From positions 62,001 to 126,000 of the forward strand of contig NZ_WMJX01000006.1 of assembly GCF_009711045.1 (NCBI RefSeq): 64,000 nucleotides of DNA. Direction: 5' to 3'. Under the pieces are notes generated by a model, which was not told where the DNA came from, made no database searches, and saw only the letters and a program-made list of their open reading frames with translations. Each line of letters opens with the position of its first letter. Positions within the stretch are counted from its first letter, which is position 1. Shown here piece by piece: positions 1 to 8,221 of this stretch. Both the position numbers and the translations under genes were made by a program. The DNA is from Myroides albus (lineage in GTDB: Bacteria; Bacteroidota; Bacteroidia; Flavobacteriales; Flavobacteriaceae).

Positions 1-80
1 AGATGATATTTACGAGCAACCTAACAACGCTCGACGTGCTTACTAACTAATTCCACTCGCTGTCAAAACCGATCGACCCC
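1..80 (-). ncRNA. ssrA: tmRNA (ssrA), 5' part, cut by the window edge
   Basis: Read on the minus strand from base 80, the sequence begins GGGGTCGATCGGTTTTGACA and continues with GTAAGCACGTCGAGCG. This is the conserved 5' acceptor-stem and D-loop-like region of bacterial tmRNA, whose 5' end is typically GGGG followed by a GGTTTTGACAGCG-type block. tmRNA releases stalled ribosomes together with SmpB and tags the unfinished peptide. Only about 80 bases are inside the window; the tag-coding region, pseudoknots and 3' CCA end lie beyond base 1. A strong promoter sits about 25 bases upstream, fitting a short 5' precursor trimmed by RNase P. The 14 codons that could be read on the plus strand here are explained by this RNA. 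Confidence 0.9.
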
Positions 81-107
81 ATAGTGTTTTAGTTATCTAA
101 ACTTGTG

Positions 108-138
108 CAAAAATACATTGTTTTTTACTGTTTTCAAA
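108..138 (-). promoter_or_regulatory. ssrA promoter, Bacteroidota type
   Basis: On the minus strand TTTG (138-135) is followed after 19 bases by TATTTTTG (115-108), an exact match to TTTG-N19-TAnnTTTG. The predicted transcription start near 104 leaves a leader of about 24 bases before the mature tmRNA 5' end at 80. Confidence 0.7.
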
Positions 139-296
139 GTATTGCCAAGTAATATATTTTATAATAAAACAATTTTCTCACTAATATACTCTATAATAGT
201 TTATTACTTTTTTGGTTATATTATAAAATGTACATTTTTAACTACAAGAATATGGCTTTTTTTAAAAGCAATTAATTATTTATTCAGAAATAATTC

Positions 297-304
297 TATA
301 TTTG
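297..304 (+). promoter_or_regulatory. -7 element upstream of the LYS1-like gene
   Basis: TATATTTG matches TAnnTTTG. It would give a leader of about 39 bases before the ATG at 347. No TTTG is visible at the -33 position, so this is a partial match. The rest of 139-296 is AT-rich and shows nothing else. Confidence 0.45.
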
Positions 305-346
305 GAGAACCAAGAAAACCTATAAAAAACCAAACAAACTATTATT

Positions 347-1555
347 ATGAAAATTGGAATTATTAAGGAGCGGAAGAACCCTCCTGATAGACGCGTTGTG
401 CTTTGTCCTAAACAAGCAAAAAATGCCTTAGCAGCATATAATCAGCTTAGTATAGCTATAGAGCCGTCAGATATCAGGATTTTTTCAGATAAGCAATACA
501 TGGATGAAAACTTAGAAGTTAATTCAGATATGGATTCATGTGATATATTACTGGGGGTAAAAGAAGTTCCTGTCCAAGCACTTATACCAAATAAAACTTA
601 TATCTTCTTTTCGCACACAATAAAGAAACAAGAACACAATCGCAAGCTACTTCAAGCTTGTTTAGAGAAGAACATAAGATTAATGGATCACGAAACATTT
701 GTTGATCAAAACAATAAGAGGATTATTGGTTTTGGTCGTTATGCTGGAATAGTTGGAGCATACAATACATTACGCGCATTTGGACTAAAGTATGAATTGT
801 ACAATATCGCAAAAGCGGAAACACTACTACACAAAGAAGATTTAGTTCACCGTTTAAAGAAGCAATTTTTTCCACCTATTAAAATCGTTGTTACCGGATC
901 AGGTAAAGTTGCTAATGGCATTATAGAGATACTCGATGCTATTAAGATAAAAAGAGTGTCTCCAGAGCACTTTTTGAATCAAAAATACGATAGAGCTGTT
1001 TATACTCAAATCGGAGTTACTGACTATTATAAGAGAATAGACGGAAGTCCTGCTATCAAAGAAGATTTTTATGCTGATCCTGAACTTTTTGAGAGTGATT
1101 TTGAAAAGTACAGTAGAGTTTCTGATATTCTTATCACAGGCCACTTTTTTAAGAAGGGTTCTCCTGCAATACTTACCAAAGAAATGCTAAACTCAGCGCA
1201 TAATCAAATAAAAGTAGTAGGGGATGTTTCCTGTGACGTAGATCACGGACCTATTGCTTCTACTTTAAGAGCCTCAACTGTTGCAGATCCTTTCTATGGA
1301 TATCACCCAGGTAAAAATATAGAGGTAGAATTTGATCACCCAGCTGCTATTACCGTAATGGCTATAGATAACCTTCCTTGTGAATTGCCAAAAGATTCCA
1401 GTGAGGGATTTGGGGAGATTTTTGTTCGAGAAATTTTACCTGCTTTTTTTAATGGAGATAAAGACCAAATATTGGAAAAATCAACCATAACTAAAGACGG
1501 CAAACTAACACAGAAGTTTAGTTACCTTCAAGATTTTGTAGATGATAAAGAATAG
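347..1555 (+). CDS. NAD(P)-dependent oxidoreductase, alanine dehydrogenase / saccharopine dehydrogenase (LYS1-like) family
   Basis: This 402-residue protein has the two-domain layout of the alanine dehydrogenase/transhydrogenase fold. The N-terminal catalytic domain opens MKIGIIKERKNPPDRRVVL, the usual KE-x4-P-x-RRV start, and carries the H and D residues of LMDHETF near 110. A Rossmann dinucleotide-binding segment VVTGSGKVANG lies at about 182-192. The divergent length and the long C-terminal part with GDVSCDVDHG resemble fungal LYS1-type saccharopine dehydrogenases (NAD+, lysine-forming) more than classical Ald. In flavobacterial genomes such proteins are often labelled alanine dehydrogenase. 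The substrate cannot be assigned from the sequence, and no lysine-pathway partner lies next to it. It is monocistronic, ending at a strong bidirectional terminator. The start is the ATG at 347, which matches the family start. Confidence 0.75.
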   Translation: MKIGIIKERKNPPDRRVVLCPKQAKNALAAYNQLSIAIEPSDIRIFSDKQYMDENLEVNSDMDSCDILLGVKEVPVQALIPNKTYIFFSHTIKKQEHNRKLLQACLEKNIRLMDHETFVDQNNKRIIGFGRYAGIVGAYNTLRAFGLKYELYNIAKAETLLHKEDLVHRLKKQFFPPIKIVVTGSGKVANGIIEILDAIKIKRVSPEHFLNQKYDRAVYTQIGVTDYYKRIDGSPAIKEDFYADPELFESDFEKYSRVSDILITGHFFKKGSPAILTKEMLNSAHNQIKVVGDVSCDVDHGPIASTLRASTVADPFYGYHPGKNIEVEFDHPAAITVMAIDNLPCELPKDSSEGFGEIFVREILPAFFNGDKDQILEKSTITKDGKLTQKFSYLQDFVDDKE

Positions 1556-1566
1556 ATGTTAAATAA

Positions 1567-1597
1567 AAAGCCTTATGAAGATGTTTCATAAGGCTTT
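1567..1597. terminator. Bidirectional intrinsic terminator
   Basis: A 13-bp perfect stem (1567-1579 with 1585-1597) with a 5-base loop lies between two convergent genes. A-rich and T-rich flanks on both sides let it work in either direction. Confidence 0.85.
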
Positions 1598-1604
1598 CTT
1601 TATT

Positions 1605-3908
1605 TTATTGAAGTTTTGTTTTACGCTTATTAAATAACGTTGTTGGAATATGTAGATTTATTTTAGTAGAATCATTTAATTCCTTTCTCTTATTTGAAAT
1701 ATTTGTACTGATTTTTAGAATTTTTTCAGACAATTGAGCCAACCACATTAGCTGTTCAATCACTAAAATAGATTCTTCCATTAAGTTTTTTATTTCCTCA
1801 TCATCTGAATACTTTTTCTTTAATTCATATTCCCTTAAGTTTTTCAGGTATTCAAGACTGACATTATAGCTCGCAAGGATAGAATCTGTCACTAAATTTT
1901 CATGCAAATTAGCTACATTATATTGTTCTAAATACTCCACAGACATATCTAAGTTCTTATCAATATAATCCATAACAATATTAAAAGCTTCCGAAGCCTT
2001 AGTGGTGTGTTTGTGTTGAACATAGATACCAATAGAGGCTGCTGTTGATAAAAAAGTGTGATTAAGTACTGCTAATTCGTATATTTCAGATCGTAGAGTC
2101 TGCTTAGATTTAGGTTCTTGTATCATTCTTTGGAACGATGCCATTAAATTTCCTATTTCAATAAAAGCGTATTTACGAGCTAATTTATAAGGGAGGGTAA
2201 CTTCACCTTTCTCATTATATAGTAAAGTAATCTCTTTCACATAATCTTTATTTGCTTTTACAGATTTAGAAAGATGTGTATTGACATTTAAAAACTCCCA
2301 TGAAGGCCATAATAGATAATTTGCTCCAAAAGCTAAAACAGCCCCAATTACAGTATCTACAATTCTATAGAGTAATAAATCCATAAAATTTGGTGTCAAT
2401 ATAGCATAGATGAGTACAACGTACATGGTAATGAAGGTAACACCTACTTTATAATCAGTATGAGAAAACCAATACCCTATAATCATGGTAAAAATTGTTA
2501 AGTAGGCAATTACTGATACATTGTCTATAAATAACAATAATCCCAAGGCAAGTAATCCCCCTATAACTGTACCTATAACGCGTTCAAAGGCGCGCTGTTT
2601 GGTCAATCCAAAACCAGGTCTCATGATTACCACAATGGTTAATAAAATCCAATATGCGTTTAATAAAGCAAAAGCTTTACCTATAATAAAACCAACTAAA
2701 ATGGTTAGTGTTAATCTTGTTGCATGTCTAAAGATCGTTGAAGTAAAGTTTAAGTTTTCTCTCAAAGTCTCCCAACGGTAGTGAACTGGAGTAAGGAACT
2801 TTTCCAAATCTTTAAACTTCTCTTTTACATCTGTAGTAAAAGCTTTTTCAATTAGAATCTTCTCTAAGATATGGATTTTAGCAATTTGGCTTTGAGCATA
2901 ATGAAGAACATTAGAATACATCAGTACTGCTTCCATTTTATTCTCAGAGGTATTTTCTGTTGAAAACTCACTTAATTTGTTTTGTAATAATTCAATTTGT
3001 TGGTCTAACTTATACTTTGGTTGATACTTTAACCCCATATTTAACGCTTCACCTAACTCTTGAATTGTTAGAGAAAAGTCTTGAGCCAACTTTTGATAAT
3101 CTTCGATAATATCAATTCTATCTTTAAAATACTCTCTTAATTTTTTGTGATCGAAAGAAGTAGAAGCTGCAATCTCTAATATTTCAACCAGGGTAGAGAA
3201 TGCAACCAATAGGCGTCTATTATTTGAGGAGTTACTTGAGTTTGCTTTATTTCTGACTAAAAACTCACGTAAGTTTTCGTGTACTTCGTTCAGACTAACT
3301 TGAATTTTTAACTGTTCTTCAACTATCTTTTGAGTATCAGCTTTCTCAGACCACAGCATAGCGCGATACTTTAAGTAATCGGCTGTAAGTGTCATACATT
3401 CTGAAGTTTGTAAAACTCCATATCTACGAGGTCTAATAAAGTAAAAAATAACTGCAACCAATAAATAAAGCAATCCACCCAATAATAACATTAAACAGTG
3501 CATTAGTAAAGCATTTCCCTCATAGTTGTGAGCCAAACCTAAACTTGCTGCTAATAGGCCAGTAAAAGAGAGCATATTGGCACGATGTCCGTAAACGGAA
3601 ATCATGCTTAAAGAAAATAGAATAAAGATAAAAATAGGGTAGAAGTACCAATGATTATTCGTTAGAGACAGCACAAGAGTAACAGCAGGGACAGTAAAAG
3701 CACCTACAAATAATCCGACTACCTTATCCTTTAAATTACTCGGAATATCTACTGGTGCGGTAAGCATGGCTCCCATAGCTGCAGCAAAGGCCCAGTTAAA
3801 TTCTTTGTAAGGCATTAAAACCAAAAAAGGAATAACTGCTGATATTGTAATTTTTAATGAATCTCCAAGGTGTGAATTGTCTGTATATTTTCTTGCTTTA
3901 GTTAGCAT
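1605..3908 (-). CDS. FUSC/YccS-like inner-membrane protein
   Basis: This 767-residue protein has two clusters of hydrophobic helices, about residues 20-160 and 395-535, each followed by a long soluble helical region. That is the duplicated layout of the YccS/YhfK/aromatic-acid-exporter (FUSC) superfamily. The second bundle contains a YWILLTIVVIMRPGF segment followed by TKQRAFERVIGTVIGG, the typical FUSC signature of a proline-glycine turn and a basic stretch ahead of a glycine-rich helix. Members are thought to form efflux pores or to respond to membrane stress, but the substrate is unknown. The length agrees with YccS proteins (about 720-770). It stands alone, converging on the gene to its left and divergent from def. 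The ATG at 3908 is the only good start; no clear TAnnTTTG element is seen in front of it. Confidence 0.8.
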   Translation of the reverse strand: MLTKARKYTDNSHLGDSLKITISAVIPFLVLMPYKEFNWAFAAAMGAMLTAPVDIPSNLKDKVVGLFVGAFTVPAVTLVLSLTNNHWYFYPIFIFILFSLSMISVYGHRANMLSFTGLLAASLGLAHNYEGNALLMHCLMLLLGGLLYLLVAVIFYFIRPRRYGVLQTSECMTLTADYLKYRAMLWSEKADTQKIVEEQLKIQVSLNEVHENLREFLVRNKANSSNSSNNRRLLVAFSTLVEILEIAASTSFDHKKLREYFKDRIDIIEDYQKLAQDFSLTIQELGEALNMGLKYQPKYKLDQQIELLQNKLSEFSTENTSENKMEAVLMYSNVLHYAQSQIAKIHILEKILIEKAFTTDVKEKFKDLEKFLTPVHYRWETLRENLNFTSTIFRHATRLTLTILVGFIIGKAFALLNAYWILLTIVVIMRPGFGLTKQRAFERVIGTVIGGLLALGLLLFIDNVSVIAYLTIFTMIIGYWFSHTDYKVGVTFITMYVVLIYAILTPNFMDLLLYRIVDTVIGAVLAFGANYLLWPSWEFLNVNTHLSKSVKANKDYVKEITLLYNEKGEVTLPYKLARKYAFIEIGNLMASFQRMIQEPKSKQTLRSEIYELAVLNHTFLSTAASIGIYVQHKHTTKASEAFNIVMDYIDKNLDMSVEYLEQYNVANLHENLVTDSILASYNVSLEYLKNLREYELKKKYSDDEEIKNLMEESILVIEQLMWLAQLSEKILKISTNISNKRKELNDSTKINLHIPTTLFNKRKTKLQ

Positions 3909-4015
3909 AACTTGTTTGAGGTATTATAGCGTGAGTCTACTTTTTCAGTAAGCAAGATAAAACAATTTAAACATCAAAAATAATTTAGAAGATTATTTAT
4001 TCGCTTATTTTTCCT

Positions 4016-4023
4016 TAATTTTG
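4016..4023 (+). promoter_or_regulatory. -7 element of the def operon
   Basis: TAATTTTG matches TAnnTTTG and predicts a leader of about 26 bases before the def ATG at 4053. The -33 region is not a clear TTTG. Confidence 0.5.
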
Positions 4024-4052
4024 CTACTCAATTTTCGAGAAAAATAATAATT

Positions 4053-4640
4053 ATGATATTGTCAGTAGTTGGGTATGGCGATCCTGTCTTAAGAAAAGTA
4101 GGAGAGAATATAACCCAAGATTACCCCGAATTAAAAGAGTTAGTGAATAATATGTACGAAACGATGTATTCTGCAAGTGGTGTTGGATTAGCTGCTCCAC
4201 AAGTAGGACTACCTATTCGCCTATTTGTAATTGACGCAGCTCCTTTTGCTGAATTAGACGGGAATACAGAGGAAGAAGCAGCATTTTTAAAGACTTTAAA
4301 GAAAACATTCATCAATGCTAAGATCTTAAAAGAAGAAGGAGAAGAATGGGTGTTTAATGAAGGATGTTTAAGTATTCCAGATATACACGAAGGAGTTAAA
4401 CGAAAAGAAAGAATCACCATAGAATATTATGATGAAAATTTCGTTAAACATGAAGAAGTATTTGACGGTTTAGCTGCAAGAGTTATTCAACATGAATACG
4501 ATCACATTGAAGGTGTGCTGTTTACAGATAAACTTTCGACTTTAAAGAAGAAGCTTATTTCAAAAAAATTAAACAATATTTTGGAAGGTAAAATATTTAC
4601 TGATTACAAAATGAAATTTGCTCAAAAAAAAGGTAGATAA
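4053..4640 (+). CDS. def: Peptide deformylase
   Basis: Removes the formyl group from the N-terminal methionine of new proteins in the cytoplasm, using a metal ion (usually Fe2+). All three family motifs are intact: GVGLAAPQ at 43-50, EGCLS at 103-107 with metal ligand Cys105, and HEYDH at 147-151 with ligands His147 and His151 and catalytic Glu148. The length of 195 residues is normal. An acidic insertion (roughly 68-80, NTEEEAAF) between the first two motifs resembles that of other Bacteroidota deformylases. It begins a plus-strand run with the DUF5606 gene and mazG, spaced by 64 and 83 bases, a neighbourhood common in flavobacteria. Start ATG at 4053, with an A-rich leader and no Shine-Dalgarno. 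Confidence 0.97.
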   Translation: MILSVVGYGDPVLRKVGENITQDYPELKELVNNMYETMYSASGVGLAAPQVGLPIRLFVIDAAPFAELDGNTEEEAAFLKTLKKTFINAKILKEEGEEWVFNEGCLSIPDIHEGVKRKERITIEYYDENFVKHEEVFDGLAARVIQHEYDHIEGVLFTDKLSTLKKKLISKKLNNILEGKIFTDYKMKFAQKKGR

Positions 4641-4661
4641 ATTAATTGGAAATTAACTAGT

Positions 4662-4685
4662 AATTAAGATATTTGTGCATCTTAA
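4662..4685. other. Inverted repeat between def and the DUF5606 gene
   Basis: ATTAAGAT (4662-4669) and ATCTTAAT (4678-4685) form an 8-bp perfect dyad around an 8-base loop, 19 bases before the next start codon. There is no T-run after it, so it is not an obvious terminator. It could be an operator, an RNA hairpin or chance in AT-rich DNA. Confidence 0.3.
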
Positions 4686-4704
4686 TGTAAAAATTTAGAA
4701 TAAA

Positions 4705-5130
4705 ATGAGTTTAGAAAAAGTATTAGCTATTTCAGGAAAGCCAGGTTTATATGAGTTATTAGTGCAAACTCGCACAGGATTCGTAGCTGAATCAATAGCA
4801 GATGGGAAAAAAAGTACTGTAGGTTTAAGAAACAATGTTAGCTTGTTGTCTGAGATATCTATTTATACATACAATGATGAGATTAAATTATTTGATGTAT
4901 TTAAAAATATTGCTACAAAAGAAAATAATGGAGAAGCTATTTCTCACAAAGCATCAAACCCAGAGTTAGTTGCTTACTTTAGAGAAGTTTTACCAGAATT
5001 TGACGAAGAAAGAGTATATGCTTCAGATATTAAAAAAGTATTAAACTGGTATAATATTCTTCAAAAAAGAGGAATGATTGCTGATGCTTTTAGCGCTGCA
5101 GAAAAGAAAGAAGAAGAAGAAGCTAAATAG
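4705..5130 (+). CDS. DUF5606 family protein
   Basis: This 141-residue cytoplasmic protein starts MSLEKVLAISGKPGLYELL, which I recognise as the conserved N-terminus of the DUF5606 family found in Bacteroidota. The first 55 residues look like a small beta-rich domain (KPGLYELLVQTRTGFVAESI). The remainder is helical and ends in a lysine/glutamate-rich tail. No catalytic residues are apparent and the function is unknown. Its constant position directly behind peptide deformylase in flavobacteria hints at a link with translation or N-terminal processing, but that is inference only. A terminator directly follows, so mazG may have its own transcript or depend on read-through. Confidence 0.8.
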   Translation: MSLEKVLAISGKPGLYELLVQTRTGFVAESIADGKKSTVGLRNNVSLLSEISIYTYNDEIKLFDVFKNIATKENNGEAISHKASNPELVAYFREVLPEFDEERVYASDIKKVLNWYNILQKRGMIADAFSAAEKKEEEEAK

Positions 5131-5151
5131 TTTATTCTAAAATATAAATTT

Positions 5152-5180
5152 AAAGCTCGTAGATTTTATCTACGGGCTTT
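5152..5180 (+). terminator. Intrinsic terminator after the DUF5606 gene
   Basis: A 12-bp stem with one G-T pair (5152-5163 with 5169-5180) and a 5-base loop, followed by a T-rich run. Confidence 0.8.
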
Positions 5181-5213
5181 TATTTTTTAACTTGCTAGGT
5201 ATAAAAACAAATT

Positions 5214-5993
5214 ATGAACAATAGAAAAGAACAATTGGCCGCTGTTGAACGCCTTTTAGATATCATGGATGAATTAAGACTAAAATGTCCATGGGATGCT
5301 AAACAGACCTTTGAATCATTGAGAAATTTAACAATCGAAGAAGTTTATGAATTAACCGATAGCATTGATCAAAAAGATTATCCAGAGTTAAAAAAGGAGC
5401 TTGGAGATGTTTTAATGCACATTGTTTTTTATGCTAAGATAGGTAGTGAGCAAAACTTATTTGATATAGCAGATATAGCCAATAGCGTGTCTGATAAACT
5501 TGTTTATAGACACCCTCATATTTATTCTGATGTTGTAGTAGCTGATGAAAAGGAAGTAGAGTCGAATTGGGAAAAGCTAAAGCTCAAGGAAGGAAATAAA
5601 TCTGTCTTAGGAGGTGTCCCTAAAGGTTTATCGGCAATGGTCAAAGCCTATAGAATACAAGACAAAACAAGTGGAGTAGGTTTTGATTGGCAGAACAAAG
5701 AAGATGTTTGGGCTAAGTTTGAAGAGGAAATCGAAGAATTTAAAGTAGAAGAGGTAAAAGGGGATAAAACACAAATGGAAGATGAATTTGGAGATATTTT
5801 ATTCTCTTTGGTTAACTATGCGCGTTTTGTGAAAATAGATCCAGAACAAGCATTGGCTAAAGCGAATAACAAATTTATTAATCGTTTTCAAAAATTAGAA
5901 CAACTTATTATCAAAGACAATAAAGTAATAAGTGACTTATCTGCTGAAGAACTAAATCAATATTGGATAGAAGTTAAGAAAATTGGTTTGTAA
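5214..5993 (+). CDS. mazG: Nucleoside triphosphate pyrophosphohydrolase MazG
   Basis: Hydrolyses (d)NTPs, including damaged ones, to the monophosphate and pyrophosphate in the cytoplasm. It is a full two-domain MazG of 259 residues. The N-terminal domain has CPWD at 25-28, EEVYE at 42-46 and ELGD at 62-65. The C-terminal domain has EEEIEE at 170-175 and EFGD at 191-194. These are the ExxE(n)ExxD magnesium-binding motifs, and both sets look complete. The segment VLGGVPKGLSAMVKAYRIQDK between the domains is the typical linker. It sits downstream of def and the DUF5606 gene, past a terminator. Confidence 0.95.
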   Translation: MNNRKEQLAAVERLLDIMDELRLKCPWDAKQTFESLRNLTIEEVYELTDSIDQKDYPELKKELGDVLMHIVFYAKIGSEQNLFDIADIANSVSDKLVYRHPHIYSDVVVADEKEVESNWEKLKLKEGNKSVLGGVPKGLSAMVKAYRIQDKTSGVGFDWQNKEDVWAKFEEEIEEFKVEEVKGDKTQMEDEFGDILFSLVNYARFVKIDPEQALAKANNKFINRFQKLEQLIIKDNKVISDLSAEELNQYWIEVKKIGL

Positions 5994-6121
5994 CTTAAGA
6001 TTCTTAATTTATTAAGTATAATAAACAAATATTAAAGTAACAATAGTATATAAAATAGAAAGTATCATTTTAGATGGCATATTGCTTGTGAGAACTGTAG
6101 TAACAGTAAAAACATGAAATT

Positions 6122-8149
6122 ATGAAAAATCTAAACTTATTATCTGCTATTTTGCTATTTTGTTTTTTTAATATGCTTTTTTGTTATGGTCAGTCTGTTG
6201 ATACCAAAAGGAATATAACTAAAAACTATGATCCCCAAGAAGCGGAGCTTGTTGCTAATTCCTTAAAAAGAAAGTCTAAGTATGCACGTACAAAAAAGCT
6301 GATAGCTATTTCTATTAATAAGCTTGACCCTTTCTTTATCAGTAGAAATGGAAGTTTTGCTGAATTAGTTTCAGTAGACGAATTTGGAAATCCAATTTAT
6401 TATGAATCTACAAATTCTATCAATAGGGGTATTATTGGAATAGAATCTGTCCAACAAAAAGTATTTGAAGGCATTACTCTTTTAGGTCAGGATATGGAAA
6501 TAGGCTTATGGGATGGGACTTTACCCTATAAGGAACACAGAGAATTTGAGAATATTCCAAATCGGATATTGTATAAAAATGCCTATCCGGATATCTTAGA
6601 TAATCGCAATCAATTGTGGTCATATCAATACAGACAACAACATGCTACTCACATTGCTGGAACAATAGGAGCCTATGGAGTTAATCCTCAAAGTAAAGGG
6701 GTTGGAAGCGATTATATAATTCACGGTTATGATTGGTTAGATGATACCATTGAAATGCATTATGCCGCGCAGAATGGACTACTGGTTTCGAATCACTCTT
6801 ATGGTTTAAGTTTCTTTAATTATTTCGGTAGTTTTATTTTAGATCCAAAAATAATTGGGGCATACTATGGACAAGCAAGTGATATTGATCGTATAACTTA
6901 TGCTGCACCCAAGTATCAACCTGTGGTGTCTGCTGGAAATAATAGGGACGAGCATCGAAGAATTAACAAGAAAAATGGATTTGACATTCTTGTAAATAGA
7001 GCTGTTGCAAAGAATATAATCACAGTTGGGAATATTGACCGAGAGCTAAACAATGGTCAAATGGATATTGAGATAAGTAGTAGTTTCGGACCTACTAAGG
7101 ATTTTAGAATCAAACCCGATATCGCTGCTCCTGGAACTAAAGTATATTCAAGTTTATCGCCCAATACAAAAGAGACTTTTGACAAAAAAGACAACCAAGT
7201 ATATGGAGAACTTACAGGAACATCAATGGCTACTCCTCTTGTGGCTGCAACCATTGGCCTTTGGCAACAATGGTGTATCTTGAATACTAACAACGCTTAT
7301 GATTCAGCTACAATGCGCGCTATTATGGCCAATAGTGCCACAAAGATGACACATTATAACGGAGAGTTACTTGCCCCAGGTCCTAATCCTATTTATGGAT
7401 GGGGAATGATAAATGCTGCTAAAGGACTTGATATTTTAGAAAGATCCTATAGCGAAACAATTGTTATCGAAAGAACGCTAAACAACCAAGAAGAAAGCCT
7501 TATTTGGATAACAGGTAAGGATATTGTCAAAAACCTTAAAGCAACACTATCATGGACAGATCCTGCAGGAGAAGTAAGCATGAGTGACATATACTACGAA
7601 ATATACAAGAACGCTTTAGTTAATGACCTGGATATGAGAATTGTTTCTGGTACTAAAGTTTATTCACCTTGGTACCTCAATAAGGATTTTAATAATCTAA
7701 AAGCACTTAAAGGAGATAATAACGTTGATAATATAGAGCAAATAGAAGAAGACTTATTACCTACTAAGACCTTCTTAGTTAGAATTACACATAAAGGCAC
7801 CTTAGTTAATGACCAGCAAAGGTATTCATTAGTTGTAACAGCTGATACACCTTTAAAACTAACAAAAGTAACTTTCCCAATCGGTACAAAAGAAAGTAAA
7901 GCAAGTACAATAAAGCCTCTTCATTGGCCTAACCCTGTTGAAACTACGCTAAATATTCAAACTAACCTTGATACAGGCATTCATCAAGTATTAATTTACA
8001 ACAATACTGGAAAATTAGTACTTAATCAAAACTTACAAGCTATCGATACAGTCTTACAGGTTGATTGTTCTCATTTAATAAAAGGCTCTTATATAGTTAA
8101 AGTTATCAATGAGATAGAAACAAAAGAATTCTTGATTATCAAGAAGTGA
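6122..8149 (+). CDS. Secreted S8 (subtilisin-like) serine peptidase with T9SS C-terminal sorting domain
   Basis: This 675-residue exported protease has an N-terminal signal peptide (about 1-24, ending FCYGQS). The catalytic triad is Asp131 in LWDGT, His174 in HATHIAG and Ser368 in GTSMATP. The oxyanion asparagine is Asn273 in SAGNN. A beta-rich domain follows at about 450-590. A C-terminal type A sorting domain at about 600-675 (HWPNPVETTLNI, GSYIVKVI, FLIIKK) should direct it through the outer membrane by the type IX system. No recognisable I9 propeptide lies between the signal and the catalytic domain, only about 100 residues of unassigned sequence. Family members degrade extracellular proteins. 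No T9SS component is nearby, so its export depends on machinery elsewhere. It is flanked by its own terminator and appears monocistronic. Confidence 0.92.
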   Translation: MKNLNLLSAILLFCFFNMLFCYGQSVDTKRNITKNYDPQEAELVANSLKRKSKYARTKKLIAISINKLDPFFISRNGSFAELVSVDEFGNPIYYESTNSINRGIIGIESVQQKVFEGITLLGQDMEIGLWDGTLPYKEHREFENIPNRILYKNAYPDILDNRNQLWSYQYRQQHATHIAGTIGAYGVNPQSKGVGSDYIIHGYDWLDDTIEMHYAAQNGLLVSNHSYGLSFFNYFGSFILDPKIIGAYYGQASDIDRITYAAPKYQPVVSAGNNRDEHRRINKKNGFDILVNRAVAKNIITVGNIDRELNNGQMDIEISSSFGPTKDFRIKPDIAAPGTKVYSSLSPNTKETFDKKDNQVYGELTGTSMATPLVAATIGLWQQWCILNTNNAYDSATMRAIMANSATKMTHYNGELLAPGPNPIYGWGMINAAKGLDILERSYSETIVIERTLNNQEESLIWITGKDIVKNLKATLSWTDPAGEVSMSDIYYEIYKNALVNDLDMRIVSGTKVYSPWYLNKDFNNLKALKGDNNVDNIEQIEEDLLPTKTFLVRITHKGTLVNDQQRYSLVVTADTPLKLTKVTFPIGTKESKASTIKPLHWPNPVETTLNIQTNLDTGIHQVLIYNNTGKLVLNQNLQAIDTVLQVDCSHLIKGSYIVKVINEIETKEFLIIKK

Positions 8150-8197
8150 TGTTTCAAAATTGGAAGTTATAAATAAACAAGGAATATAGAACAAAAG

Positions 8198-8217
8198 AGG
8201 CTGTCCATGGACAGCCT
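8198..8217. terminator. Terminator shared by the protease and permease genes
   Basis: AGGCTGTCC (8198-8206) pairs with GGACAGCCT (8209-8217). The stem lies between convergent genes, with a TTTT-containing tail on the minus strand and a T-rich tail on the plus strand. Confidence 0.7.
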
Positions 8218-8221
8218 TTAC

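Noticed and set aside
2-46. Apparent C-terminal end of a plus-strand protein at the left edge
   Set aside because: The same bases are the conserved 5' region of tmRNA on the minus strand, which explains the higher GC content.
103-366. Plus-strand 87-codon frame rich in Phe, Tyr and Ile
   Set aside because: It overlaps the ssrA promoter and the start of the next gene, has AT-driven composition and no recognisable features.
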